Source: Algoriphagus sp. Y33 (GTDB lineage: Bacteria; Bacteroidota; Bacteroidia; Cytophagales; Cyclobacteriaceae). Taken from it: 64,000 bases of DNA. The notes under the pieces are model-generated. The model made no database searches. It saw only the letters and a program-made list of their open reading frames with translations, and was not told the DNA's origin. The position numbers and the translations under genes were made by a program. This document shows, in pieces, positions 47,477 through 56,135 of this stretch; the stretch's first letter is position 1; each line of letters opens with the position of its first letter. The DNA is taken from the NCBI RefSeq assembly GCF_014838715.1, contig NZ_CP061947.1, positions 3,472,001 to 3,536,000 of the forward strand, written 5' to 3'.

Positions 47477-49783
47477 CTATTCTTTTTCTATGCCTTTAAG
47501 CCTCAACTTCAGCAAACTAAATACACCTATGGCGGCAATGACCAGCACAGTGATTTCCACCATGGTATCAAACCCTCTAAAATCCACCAGAATCACATTG
47601 ACTACATTTTTACCTTTGGCCAAAAGGTAGGAGCTTTCGGCGTAGAAGATTGAAGTTTCCCTATTGAGCGGCTCTGACAAGACCTCCAGGGTGAGCACCG
47701 CTATCAACGTGCCGAAAAACAGGGACAGTACGCCATCCCGCAGACGAATACTTTTGCTGGAGAAGGTATTGTATTTCGGCAGGTTATAAATCACCAAGAC
47801 AAACAAAATCACAGTCAATGTATCAATGGAAAACTGTGTCATTGCCAGATCGGGAGCCGAATAGAACAGGAAAATCAGGCATATTGAGTAGCCGATCACC
47901 CCGAGCGACGCAACTGCCACGAGACGGGATTTGGAGAAAACCGTGAAAATGATAGAAACAAACATGATCACCACGACTATAACTTCGTAAATCGTCAGTT
48001 CCGTGAGTTTGGAAGCATCTATAACAAGGCTTACTCCCTGATAAAGTCTGAGACCAAGTAGGATGGTTAGAAAACCCAAGATGGTGATCACGTAGTTTCT
48101 CAAGTAACCATTTTGGAAAAAGCCCGTCCACAAACCCGCAAACTTGGTAAAAAGCCTGCCCAACAAGGTGGCAATAAACTGAGGGCTTAGCCATTCAAAC
48201 TTCAGCGTGGTCCCCACCAGTCCCTCGGATGGTTTCAGAAGCCAATAGAATAAGGTGCCCAGACTCAGGGTCAATACACTCAAGCCCAAGATCAGGTTAA
48301 AGCCATGCCAGAGTTGGATAGGATGCCCTGAACCACTTCCTGAGATACTTCTAAAAACCGGCTGAACCAGACTTTGATCGATCAATCCGGGAAACAGCCC
48401 AAATATCAATCCCAATCCGGCAAGGATCAAAGGAGGAACCCACATTGTGGGATGAGGAAGATGTGTCTTTTCAAACTGCGTGGGAAGCGCTCCGGCAAAT
48501 GGTTTATACCCGGCCAGCAATCCGGCACAAAGGAGGAAGATATTAGTTAGTATAGCTGCAGCCGTAAGCAAATATGCCCAATCCCCCCAATGAAGCGTGG
48601 CCTCATAGATCAGATCTTTACCTATAAAGCCCAGAAAAGGCGGTGCCCCCGCATTGGCGAGAGCTGCCAATCCTGCGGCGATGGCTACCGGCATCATTAC
48701 TTTTCTCAAGCCGCCCAAAGCCGTCACATCTCTGGTCCCTGTCTCGTGGTCTACGATACCCGTTACCAGAAAGAGCGTTGCTTTATACAGGGCATGAACC
48801 AATATAAACACGGAGGCTGCCAATAGTGCTTCCTCTGTACCGAGGCCAATCAGGAAAACCAATATGCCCAAGGCAGCTATGGTGGAATATGCCAAAATAC
48901 CCTTCATATCGATTCGCAAAACAGAATGAACGGCCGCATAAACCATGGTCACCGCTCCCACGATGATCAAAGTCGTATTCCACCAAGGTGTACTTCCCAA
49001 TAGTGGTGTAAACCTCGCCAGCAAATAAATCCCTGCCTTCACCATGGTGGCGGAGTGGAGGTAGGTACTTACCGGCGTAGGTGCTTTCATCGCCCCCGGA
49101 AGCCAAAAGTGAAAGGGGAATTGGGCAGATTTGGTAAAGGCACCCAAGAACAGTAACCCGATAATCCATCCATAGCTGCTATGTCCAATGATCAAACTAC
49201 GCTGTGAAAGCAACTCCTGAAAAGAGAAAGAACCGCCTATCGTTCCCAGTACAATCATGCCTGCCAATAGAGATAATCCTCCCATTCCAGTGATGCTTAG
49301 TGCCAGTAGTGCTGATTTTCTGGATTTGGGATCTTCATTATTGAATCCGATCAGAAAGAACGAACTGATACTTGTCAGTTCCCAGAAAATAAACAGCGTA
49401 ATGATATTATCCGAAAGCACCAGACCCAACATGGATGCCATAAACATGCTGAGGTATCCATAAAATCTATCAAGGTAAACATGGCCTTTGAGATAGCTGA
49501 ATGTATAGAAAAACACCAGCGCACCGATCCCTGTAATCATCAATACAAAAAGCAGAGCTAAGCCGTCCAAGTGGAAAGCCAGATTAATGCCTGTACTGGG
49601 AACCCATTGGTAAATCAAACTGACCACTTCTCCCTCGCTGATCTGAGGGAGATACCTAAGGAAATACACAAATAGGAGAAGGGGCAAAAAGGGCATCACA
49701 ATGGAACCTTTGCCTTTGACCAGTTTGCTGAGTAAGGGAATCATCGCCGCCACGATAAATCCGGAAAGTATGGCTAGAATCAT
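47477..49783 (-). CDS. mrpA: Mrp Na+/H+ antiporter subunit A
   Basis: This 768-residue protein is the large NuoL-like subunit, with about 20 membrane helices. The antiporter-type core (about 60-420) has the glutamate-bearing FIFWELTSISSFFLIGF near 130-146 and the lysine segment FTKSAQFPFHFWLPGAMKAPTPVS near 218-241. The C-terminal part holds the MbhD/DUF4040-type region (SAPDLAMTQFSIDTL near 640) and an MbhE-like end (VDFRGFDTMVEITVL near 738). Length is typical for Mrp group 1 operons. It is the first gene, with a 257-bp divergent region shared with the GHL6-like gene. Confidence 0.95.
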   Translation of the reverse strand: MILAILSGFIVAAMIPLLSKLVKGKGSIVMPFLPLLLFVYFLRYLPQISEGEVVSLIYQWVPSTGINLAFHLDGLALLFVLMITGIGALVFFYTFSYLKGHVYLDRFYGYLSMFMASMLGLVLSDNIITLFIFWELTSISSFFLIGFNNEDPKSRKSALLALSITGMGGLSLLAGMIVLGTIGGSFSFQELLSQRSLIIGHSSYGWIIGLLFLGAFTKSAQFPFHFWLPGAMKAPTPVSTYLHSATMVKAGIYLLARFTPLLGSTPWWNTTLIIVGAVTMVYAAVHSVLRIDMKGILAYSTIAALGILVFLIGLGTEEALLAASVFILVHALYKATLFLVTGIVDHETGTRDVTALGGLRKVMMPVAIAAGLAALANAGAPPFLGFIGKDLIYEATLHWGDWAYLLTAAAILTNIFLLCAGLLAGYKPFAGALPTQFEKTHLPHPTMWVPPLILAGLGLIFGLFPGLIDQSLVQPVFRSISGSGSGHPIQLWHGFNLILGLSVLTLSLGTLFYWLLKPSEGLVGTTLKFEWLSPQFIATLLGRLFTKFAGLWTGFFQNGYLRNYVITILGFLTILLGLRLYQGVSLVIDASKLTELTIYEVIVVVIMFVSIIFTVFSKSRLVAVASLGVIGYSICLIFLFYSAPDLAMTQFSIDTLTVILFVLVIYNLPKYNTFSSKSIRLRDGVLSLFFGTLIAVLTLEVLSEPLNRETSIFYAESSYLLAKGKNVVNVILVDFRGFDTMVEITVLVIAAIGVFSLLKLRLKGIEKE

Positions 49784-49931
49784 GTGTTTTCCGAAGGCTT
49801 TTGATAGTTAAAATTCTAAATTACAAAAAAGAAAGTTGATGGCTTTGGTTGTATTATTAGGGATTGTTGTGTATCGGAGGGAAAATTCAAAGGACTGTTT
49901 CGGTATTTACATTTTTTTTTACCTCAGTGAA

Positions 49932-49939
49932 TATTTTTG
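49932..49939 (+). promoter_or_regulatory. candidate -7 promoter element of the GHL6-like gene
   Basis: TATTTTTG fits the Bacteroidota -7 consensus TAnnTTTG, 101 bp before the start. A matching -33 TTG is not evident at the right distance, so this is weak. Confidence 0.25.
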
Positions 49940-50040
49940 AAAAAGAGCAAAAAAGGAAGCGTGGAAGTAAATAGAATTGTCTATACTGCGGGAAAACTGT
50001 TGGTATTTACCAAAGGAATTGATCCCATGCTTATTGCCAA

Positions 50041-52188
50041 ATGAAACGATTTTCTCTTTTCCCTCTACGGGCTATCCCTTTAAACTTGCTTTACGTATTG
50101 GTTTTTCTTCTGATTCCCCTGACCACCCAAGCCCAATCTCCCATCTGGCCAGACAGCATACCCTGGTGGAAAGCAAATAACCTAAGAGTAATCCAGACCA
50201 ATCTGCCTGCATATGAGGCAGAAACCCTGGAAGTAGATTCCTTGATAGCTGACCTGAAAAGCCTCTCTGCCAATACCCTTATTATCAATGCCGGAGGAAT
50301 TATGGCTTTCTATCCTACCCGGTTAGAATATCAGTACACCAATCCGTATATGAAAGATGATATGCTGGGCGATGTCATCTCCAGATGCCATGAAAATGGA
50401 ATTCGGGTAATTGTGAGATTTGATTTCAGCAGGGCACATAAAAGTATTTTTGACAAACAACCCGATTGGTTCTACTTATCTCCTGAAGGCAAACGCATCG
50501 TGAATGACGATATGTATGTGATCTCAATCAATGCGCCTTATGAGCAAGAACAACTTTTCAATATCGTAGAAGAAGTAATCGATCGCTATCCTATTGACGG
50601 CATTTTTATCAATATGCCCGGTTATGCCACCAAAAACGCTTACACAGGAGAATATCATGGCATCGACCAGAACCCCTACGATGCCAAGCGTTTTGCTGAC
50701 TATAGCGATGGGATGAAGTTGCCTCTGACGGAAGACTACGGCGATCCGGTATTTACGAAATACCAAGAATTCAAGCAGTATACCTCTGACGATCTGATCC
50801 GCCGTGTCCATGAACTCGTCAAATCAAAAAACGCGCAGATTGCCATCTGTACCTACTCTGAAAAATTTGTGGACATCATCCGCCATGAGTCACAGACCAA
50901 TTCCCTGCCTTATTGGCCATACAATGCTTCGGACAATGTAAACAATACGATCCATTCCTACCCTGATCATATCGTCAGCAATGCGAGTATTCAGCAGATT
51001 TCCTTTCAGTCCAGGTACAATGCCGTAGAGCCGGAAGAAGTAGCAATTCGGCTGTACGAAAATATTGCCAATGGCTCAGGACTGGATATGAGCATAATGG
51101 GAGATTTCCGGGAGTATGAGGATGAGCGCAATTTTGATACATACAGAGAGATCTATGCGCTGCACAAAAAGTATGAACCCTATTTTGGGAACTACACTTC
51201 TCCCGCAAAGGTAGCGGTAATCGCTCCCGGATCCTGGCCGTCGGGGGATGCCGCCCAGGAATACCGGGGAGTTCAGCTGATGCTCAAAGAGTCCCATATC
51301 CAATTTGATATTGTGGAGAAAAGCCAAATTGCGCATCTGGAAGATCAACTGAAAGCGTATAAGCTGCTTATTTTGCCCGAAATCACAAATTTGGATGGAG
51401 AATCTCTGGATGCACTCGGCCGAATCAACAAATCGGGCACCAACCTGATCGCCACCAACCGTTCGTTGTCAGCTCATCCGGAAGTACTGGAGAGCCTCTT
51501 TGGAGCCAAAATCAAACAACTAGATCACGAGGGCAGCGGTTTTTACCTTAATCCGGCAGACAAAAAGCTCTTCAGCCGATTTGGACAGCAGCAACTGCTT
51601 TTCTGGAAATTCAATTTGGGATTGTATGATTTCACAGCAGCAGATGAAGTAAAACTAGCCATATACACTCCCGGAAGACCCGGGCCACCCGAGAAAATCG
51701 GAGGCCACGAACCTTCGGGGCATTATGCAGTCGGTATAAAAAAGCACGCCAAAAGCAGCGCTATTCTTTTGCCCATCAATCTGGGCAAACTGTATTACCT
51801 ACATGGATATGAGCAACATAAAAACATCCTGTTGGACTTGATTGAATACAGCTACCCGGAGGTAAATGACCTGATCGTCACCGACGCACATCCACGGGTA
51901 GAGGCTATCCTACAAGAATATGCCCTGAATACACCGGAAAACTATGGAACCGAAAGCCGGGAAGGAATGCTGTTGCACTTGGTCAATCTTACCGGATTCA
52001 GTGGCAATACCTATTTCAGTCCTCTACCGGTCTATCAGACCAAATTCAGGATCAGAACGGACTTTAGACCTAGCAAAATATGGAGCATGATTGATGGTGA
52101 AGAAATAGCCTTTAGTTATGAAGAGGGACACACCTCGTTTGAGGTAAGTAAGTTGATAGACTATGAAGGAATCGTGCTGGAGCGCTAA
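50041..52188 (+). CDS. putative glycoside hydrolase, GHL6/GH42-like with GATase-like domain
   Basis: This 715-residue exported protein has a signal peptide (about 1-32, ending TQAQ). A TIM-barrel part follows (about 45-370) with typical GHL6-type segments: IRVIVRFDFSRAHKSIFDKQPDWFYLSPEGK near 120-150, IDGIFINMPGY near 189-199 and an acidic DMSIMGDFREYEDE near 352-365. A beta-galactosidase trimerisation/GATase-like domain (about 380-530, VAVIAPGSWPSGD) and a C-terminal beta domain follow. No catalytic pair can be named with confidence and the substrate is unknown. It is one of only two clear plus-strand genes and diverges from mrpA. The other GHs of this part are on the opposite strand, so it is probably regulated alone. 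Confidence 0.8.
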   Translation: MKRFSLFPLRAIPLNLLYVLVFLLIPLTTQAQSPIWPDSIPWWKANNLRVIQTNLPAYEAETLEVDSLIADLKSLSANTLIINAGGIMAFYPTRLEYQYTNPYMKDDMLGDVISRCHENGIRVIVRFDFSRAHKSIFDKQPDWFYLSPEGKRIVNDDMYVISINAPYEQEQLFNIVEEVIDRYPIDGIFINMPGYATKNAYTGEYHGIDQNPYDAKRFADYSDGMKLPLTEDYGDPVFTKYQEFKQYTSDDLIRRVHELVKSKNAQIAICTYSEKFVDIIRHESQTNSLPYWPYNASDNVNNTIHSYPDHIVSNASIQQISFQSRYNAVEPEEVAIRLYENIANGSGLDMSIMGDFREYEDERNFDTYREIYALHKKYEPYFGNYTSPAKVAVIAPGSWPSGDAAQEYRGVQLMLKESHIQFDIVEKSQIAHLEDQLKAYKLLILPEITNLDGESLDALGRINKSGTNLIATNRSLSAHPEVLESLFGAKIKQLDHEGSGFYLNPADKKLFSRFGQQQLLFWKFNLGLYDFTAADEVKLAIYTPGRPGPPEKIGGHEPSGHYAVGIKKHAKSSAILLPINLGKLYYLHGYEQHKNILLDLIEYSYPEVNDLIVTDAHPRVEAILQEYALNTPENYGTESREGMLLHLVNLTGFSGNTYFSPLPVYQTKFRIRTDFRPSKIWSMIDGEEIAFSYEEGHTSFEVSKLIDYEGIVLER

Positions 52189-52230
52189 CACCCGAACAGC
52201 CAGTCGGTAAATCGGAAAAGAATAGAATAT

Positions 52231-52278
52231 GCAAAACCCTGTAAATAAATTGTTTTCAGGGTTTTGCCTTATTTTTTA
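52231..52278 (+). terminator. strong intrinsic terminator, convergent genes
   Basis: GCAAAACCCTG pairs perfectly with CAGGGTTTTGC around a 15-base loop and is followed by a T-rich run (TTATTTTTT). It lies 43 bp after the GHL6-like stop and ends that transcript. The reverse direction also has a partly U-rich flank, so it may serve the GH16 gene too. Confidence 0.85.
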
Positions 52279-52323
52279 ACTCATTTTTTAGAAAAAAAAT
52301 CGGATTGAACTCTTCTGCCCAAG

Positions 52324-53184
52324 TCAATTTTTCTGATACACTCTTACATAATCAACCTGATACTGTTTTGGAAAAAGTGTCTGTTCTAGGCTTCCTCCAT
52401 TAGAGCCCAATGCAAGGTTAAGCAGTAAATAATGGGGCTGATGAAAAGGGTTAAATCCATCCGGATTGGTTGTTTGGGTCAGATCCACTTCATTCAGTAA
52501 TTCTCCATCCAGGTAAATCTTAATATAATTAGCTGTCCAATCCATCTTCCAAATGTGGAATTCTGATGGCCACTCAGGGTCTTTAGCCAGAAACTCAGCA
52601 AAAGGGATTTTCGCCTCATCCCAAGCCGCTCGTTTTTCCGGATGTGCCCAGGCGGCATTTGCTAAAATTGTGGGATTACCGCCAACTTTATAGAACTCCA
52701 TGATATCAATCTCCCCATTAGCCGGCCAGGGTTTTGATACGCCCAGTGTCCAGATGGCAGGCCACATGCCGCTAGCTGTATCTATTTTTGCCCGCACCTC
52801 CACCACGCCATACAGGAATTCCACTTTACCCCGGGTGTTGATACTGGCTGAGGTATATTCGGCAAATTCACGGTTTTTTCTCCAGTCATTAGCAGCAGGA
52901 TCATAGGAAGGATTTTTGAGCCTTTCCTTTCTCCCCTCGATCACTAAGCTGCCTTCCGAAACAGTAGCATTCTCAAGTTGATACCACTGCATTTCATTGT
53001 TTCGAACAAACCCGGTTTCGGGAGACCAAAAGTCAGCATTGGGAATTCCCTCTGTATTAAACTCATCCGCCCAAAGTAGGGTGTATCCCTTCAAATCGGG
53101 AGTTATTGATCGCTCTTTTTTAAGTGAACCGCAACTACCCATTGCAAGAGTTAGCAATAGTGCGCAACTAACGGAAATTTTCAT
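52324..53184 (-). CDS. GH16 endo-beta-glycanase lipoprotein
   Basis: This 286-residue surface lipoprotein (lipobox AMGSC, about Cys18) has the GH16 jelly roll with catalytic motif GEIDIMEF (nucleophile and acid/base Glu near residues 157 and 162). WPAIWTLG lies upstream and FHIWKMDWTANYIKIYLDGE downstream. The family acts on beta-1,3 or mixed glucans, galactans and related polymers. Beside the exo-galactanase-like GH43, an endo-beta-1,3-galactanase or laminarinase role is plausible. It follows GH43 by 85 bp as the last gene of the second polysaccharide locus. Confidence 0.93.
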   Translation of the reverse strand: MKISVSCALLLTLAMGSCGSLKKERSITPDLKGYTLLWADEFNTEGIPNADFWSPETGFVRNNEMQWYQLENATVSEGSLVIEGRKERLKNPSYDPAANDWRKNREFAEYTSASINTRGKVEFLYGVVEVRAKIDTASGMWPAIWTLGVSKPWPANGEIDIMEFYKVGGNPTILANAAWAHPEKRAAWDEAKIPFAEFLAKDPEWPSEFHIWKMDWTANYIKIYLDGELLNEVDLTQTTNPDGFNPFHQPHYLLLNLALGSNGGSLEQTLFPKQYQVDYVRVYQKN

Positions 53185-53269
53185 TGATAAAAAGATATTT
53201 TAAACTAGTGTAGTGTTGACCAGTACCTGTTAGGTTTACAGCATCTATTATTGATAAGTAAGCAGGCGG

Positions 53270-54412
53270 CTAGTCAAAATAACTCAGATCCCACTCTTCC
53301 ATCCATTCCAAAATAGGGCGCCCATCTTTCATCTTTATAGGGAGCCATACGTAGCGACCATCTATTGCATTTTGGGGTCTCCAGCGATCAGCCATAAAAA
53401 TAAAGGCATCCTTTTTCCCCTGTACAGGCACAATAAAGGTACTTTGGGAATCAAATGTGAGCTCAGCCCCCTCTCCCAAAGCCGGATTTCCCAAAGCTGT
53501 CCATGGCCCGAACAAGTCATCTGCCGCAAACGACCGGGCGGCATTAGGATCCCATCCCGTACATCCTGAGGTGATGAGGTAATATTTCCCATCCTGCTTA
53601 AACACTGCCGGAGCTTCATTATGACCTGCGGGCTCGATCACCGCCCATTTACCTGTAAAATCCAGGTAATCATCAGTCAGCTCTGCGATATGTAAGGTCA
53701 GATTTTCCTCAGAAGAAAAAATGTGGTAGGCTTTTCCATCCTCATCCACATACAAGGTCATGTCCCGGGCCATCTGACCCGATTCAAAATCACGTCTGAT
53801 AAACAACCCCTCAGCAACTTCTTTTTTCCATTCGTCCGACCAGCTTTCAAGCGCATGCTCGGTAATCGTCTTTTCTTTCCAGGAACTATCGAAGTTTAAA
53901 GGCCAAGTTTTAGGATTAGGGCGAAGGGATTTTTCAAATACATAAGGCCCGGTGGGTGAATCGCTCACCGCAAGAGCCGTCCGTGCAGCGTCATATCCCT
54001 GAGACTTGAGTTCTAGGTGAAACCACATGACAAACTTCCCTGTCTTCTCATTAAAAATCACCTTAGGACGTTCTATTACGCTGCCTTTTTCAATATCGGA
54101 ACCGCTACCTTCTGCATCCACTGTAAGCACTACACCTTCATTTTTCCAGTTGACCAGATCGGTGGAAGAGTAGCAACCTACACCCACCATGGCGCGGTTT
54201 CCCATTCGCCCGGCGGTCTTGTGCTCGCCAAACCAATAATAGACACCTTCATAAAAAAGAATTCCTCCACCGTGGGCATTGATATGCACTCCTTCCGAAT
54301 CCGGCCAGAGTTCTCCCGGCCGAATAACTGCTTGCTTCTCTGAAGCTGATTGGGCCAAGACAAAGTGGCAAGCACTCCCGAATATTAAAATAAAACTAAA
54401 AAGAGTTTTCAT
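53270..54412 (-). CDS. GH43 enzyme, exo-beta-1,3-galactanase-like
   Basis: I start it at 54412 (MKTLFSF), which gives a clean signal peptide; an ATG three codons earlier is possible. The five-bladed GH43 domain fills the protein. Numbered from the longer start, E117 (IERPKV), E269 (NEAPAV) and Q326 (FDSQST) match the Glu/Glu/Gln set of the fungal exo-beta-1,3-galactanase Pc1,3Gal43A. In that enzyme a glutamine stands in for the usual catalytic aspartate. The usual N-terminal ADP motif of GH43 is absent (here NAHGGGIL), which fits. There is no binding module. It follows SusD by 38 bp and should trim beta-1,3-galactan outside the cell or in the periplasm. Confidence 0.9.
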   Translation of the reverse strand: MKTLFSFILIFGSACHFVLAQSASEKQAVIRPGELWPDSEGVHINAHGGGILFYEGVYYWFGEHKTAGRMGNRAMVGVGCYSSTDLVNWKNEGVVLTVDAEGSGSDIEKGSVIERPKVIFNEKTGKFVMWFHLELKSQGYDAARTALAVSDSPTGPYVFEKSLRPNPKTWPLNFDSSWKEKTITEHALESWSDEWKKEVAEGLFIRRDFESGQMARDMTLYVDEDGKAYHIFSSEENLTLHIAELTDDYLDFTGKWAVIEPAGHNEAPAVFKQDGKYYLITSGCTGWDPNAARSFAADDLFGPWTALGNPALGEGAELTFDSQSTFIVPVQGKKDAFIFMADRWRPQNAIDGRYVWLPIKMKDGRPILEWMEEWDLSYFD

Positions 54413-54450
54413 TGTGATCATTGAAATGTTTAAAATATGACACCATAAAT

Positions 54451-56124
54451 CTACCAGTTTGGATTTTGCTGTAGTTTACCGCCTGCCTTATTGATTTCCA
54501 CTGCAGGAATAGGATAGAGATACATCTGTTCCGAGAATATCCGTTCTTCAGCATCTTGGTAAGAAAAGGTAAAAGTTTCGTCTGCATTTTGCTCGATTAC
54601 AGCTATTCTCAAAGGCTGCGATAATACTTCCCCTGCATCCCTCCAGCGTCTCAAATCCCAGAATCTATGTTCTTCAAAGGCAAGCTCTACCCTGCGTTCA
54701 TTCTTGATTTTTGCCCTTAACTCTTCAGAAGAGGCTGCTTCAACCTCCGGCATATTGACACCAGGTCTTTGTCGTACCGTATTGAGCGCTTCTTTGGCTG
54801 ACATCGGAAGCCCCTCAGCAACAGCATCAGGGCCGTAAGCTTCATTCATTGCTTCGGCATAGTTTAGCAGGACTTCAGCGTATCGGAAGTATATCCACGT
54901 ATGTACACTGGATCTGTTTTGAAGTAAATCTAGTCCTTCATCCATAAACTTCTTCAAATAATAACCTGTCTTTGTAGCTCTTGCTTTCCCATACCCATCA
55001 AATCCACCACGAAAGGTTTCTATTTTTCTCCCTTTATAATCAGAGTCATTGGTGATAATGCTCATCTGCAATCTTGGATCGCGATTTTCATAAGGATTTT
55101 GAGAGTCGTATGCCGGGTCTTCATCGATAGACAAACCGCTTAAAGTCTCATAAGCATCTACTAAATTTTGGCTAGGATTAGTCCCACCTACTGCCCCTGC
55201 GAAACCAATCGGAAAGTTATTTCTTTCTAAACTGTTTGAAGCAGGATAGTTTCTGCCGAAAATGATTTCCCCATTCGTTATAGACCGAAAAAGGTTTCGA
55301 TAGTTGTCCACCAAATTATACTGACCTAACTCTACCACATCGTAAGCTGCTTCTGCAGCCCTGATCCACTTGGATTGATCATTGTTGGGATTGTTTAGTG
55401 GACTTGCTGCGTAAAGCAAAACTCTTGACTTCAAAGCAAGAGCAGCTCCCTTGGTAGCCCTCCCGATCAATCGATCCCCGTCAAATCCTGACCAGGTATC
55501 TCTCAGATCCGGCATGGCCAGTTCAAGCTCTGATTCAATATAGCTTATTACTTCATCAAGTGAATTACGGGTGTAGTCAAAGTTACTCTCCTCATCCAAA
55601 ATCTCCCTGATGATCGGTACGCCTCCATACCTTTTGAGCAATTCGAAGTAGAAATATGCACGGAGAAAATGAGTCTCAGCTCTTAGCCACATCAGATCAT
55701 TACTTTGGGTCAGGTAAGACTGCTTCCCCTGTTCAGTAACCGTATCCTGCACAATAATCGCCCGGTAATCCACCGAATTTTCCAAAAACAGGTTTGCCTT
55801 TCTGATGCCATCGTAGAGTGCTGACCACTGGTCATCAGGATTTGAGAATGCACCCCAATTTCCATTTCCAAGCTTTTGGATACTATTGTCTCTACCTGAA
55901 TGGGCAGCATCATCCGTAGCTGCAGCCAACATGCCTCCACTGAATCTATCAAAGCCCTGAGGTAGATCACTATAGATCCCGATGCCAAAATTCCGCATAG
56001 TGGTATAAGAGGAAAATACTTGCTCCCCGGTATAGTTGGTATCCATTCTTCTGTCCAGAAACTCATCCACACAAGAAGAAAAAAGAACTACCGCGCTGAT
56101 AAACAATATGATGTATTTTTTCAT
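54451..56124 (-). CDS. SusD/RagB family glycan-binding lipoprotein (second locus, second pair)
   Basis: This 557-residue lipoprotein (lipobox LFSSC, Cys18) pairs with the SusC encoded 11 bp upstream. It has the SusD N-domain with an MRNFGIGIYSDLPQGFDRF opening, the YFRYAEVLLNYAEAMNEAYG segment near 425 and KNERRVELAFEEHRFWDLRRW near 485, ending in NPNW. It should capture beta-galactan or related oligomers. Confidence 0.94.
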   Translation of the reverse strand: MKKYIILFISAVVLFSSCVDEFLDRRMDTNYTGEQVFSSYTTMRNFGIGIYSDLPQGFDRFSGGMLAAATDDAAHSGRDNSIQKLGNGNWGAFSNPDDQWSALYDGIRKANLFLENSVDYRAIIVQDTVTEQGKQSYLTQSNDLMWLRAETHFLRAYFYFELLKRYGGVPIIREILDEESNFDYTRNSLDEVISYIESELELAMPDLRDTWSGFDGDRLIGRATKGAALALKSRVLLYAASPLNNPNNDQSKWIRAAEAAYDVVELGQYNLVDNYRNLFRSITNGEIIFGRNYPASNSLERNNFPIGFAGAVGGTNPSQNLVDAYETLSGLSIDEDPAYDSQNPYENRDPRLQMSIITNDSDYKGRKIETFRGGFDGYGKARATKTGYYLKKFMDEGLDLLQNRSSVHTWIYFRYAEVLLNYAEAMNEAYGPDAVAEGLPMSAKEALNTVRQRPGVNMPEVEAASSEELRAKIKNERRVELAFEEHRFWDLRRWRDAGEVLSQPLRIAVIEQNADETFTFSYQDAEERIFSEQMYLYPIPAVEINKAGGKLQQNPNW

Positions 56125-56135
56125 TTTTCCTTAGA

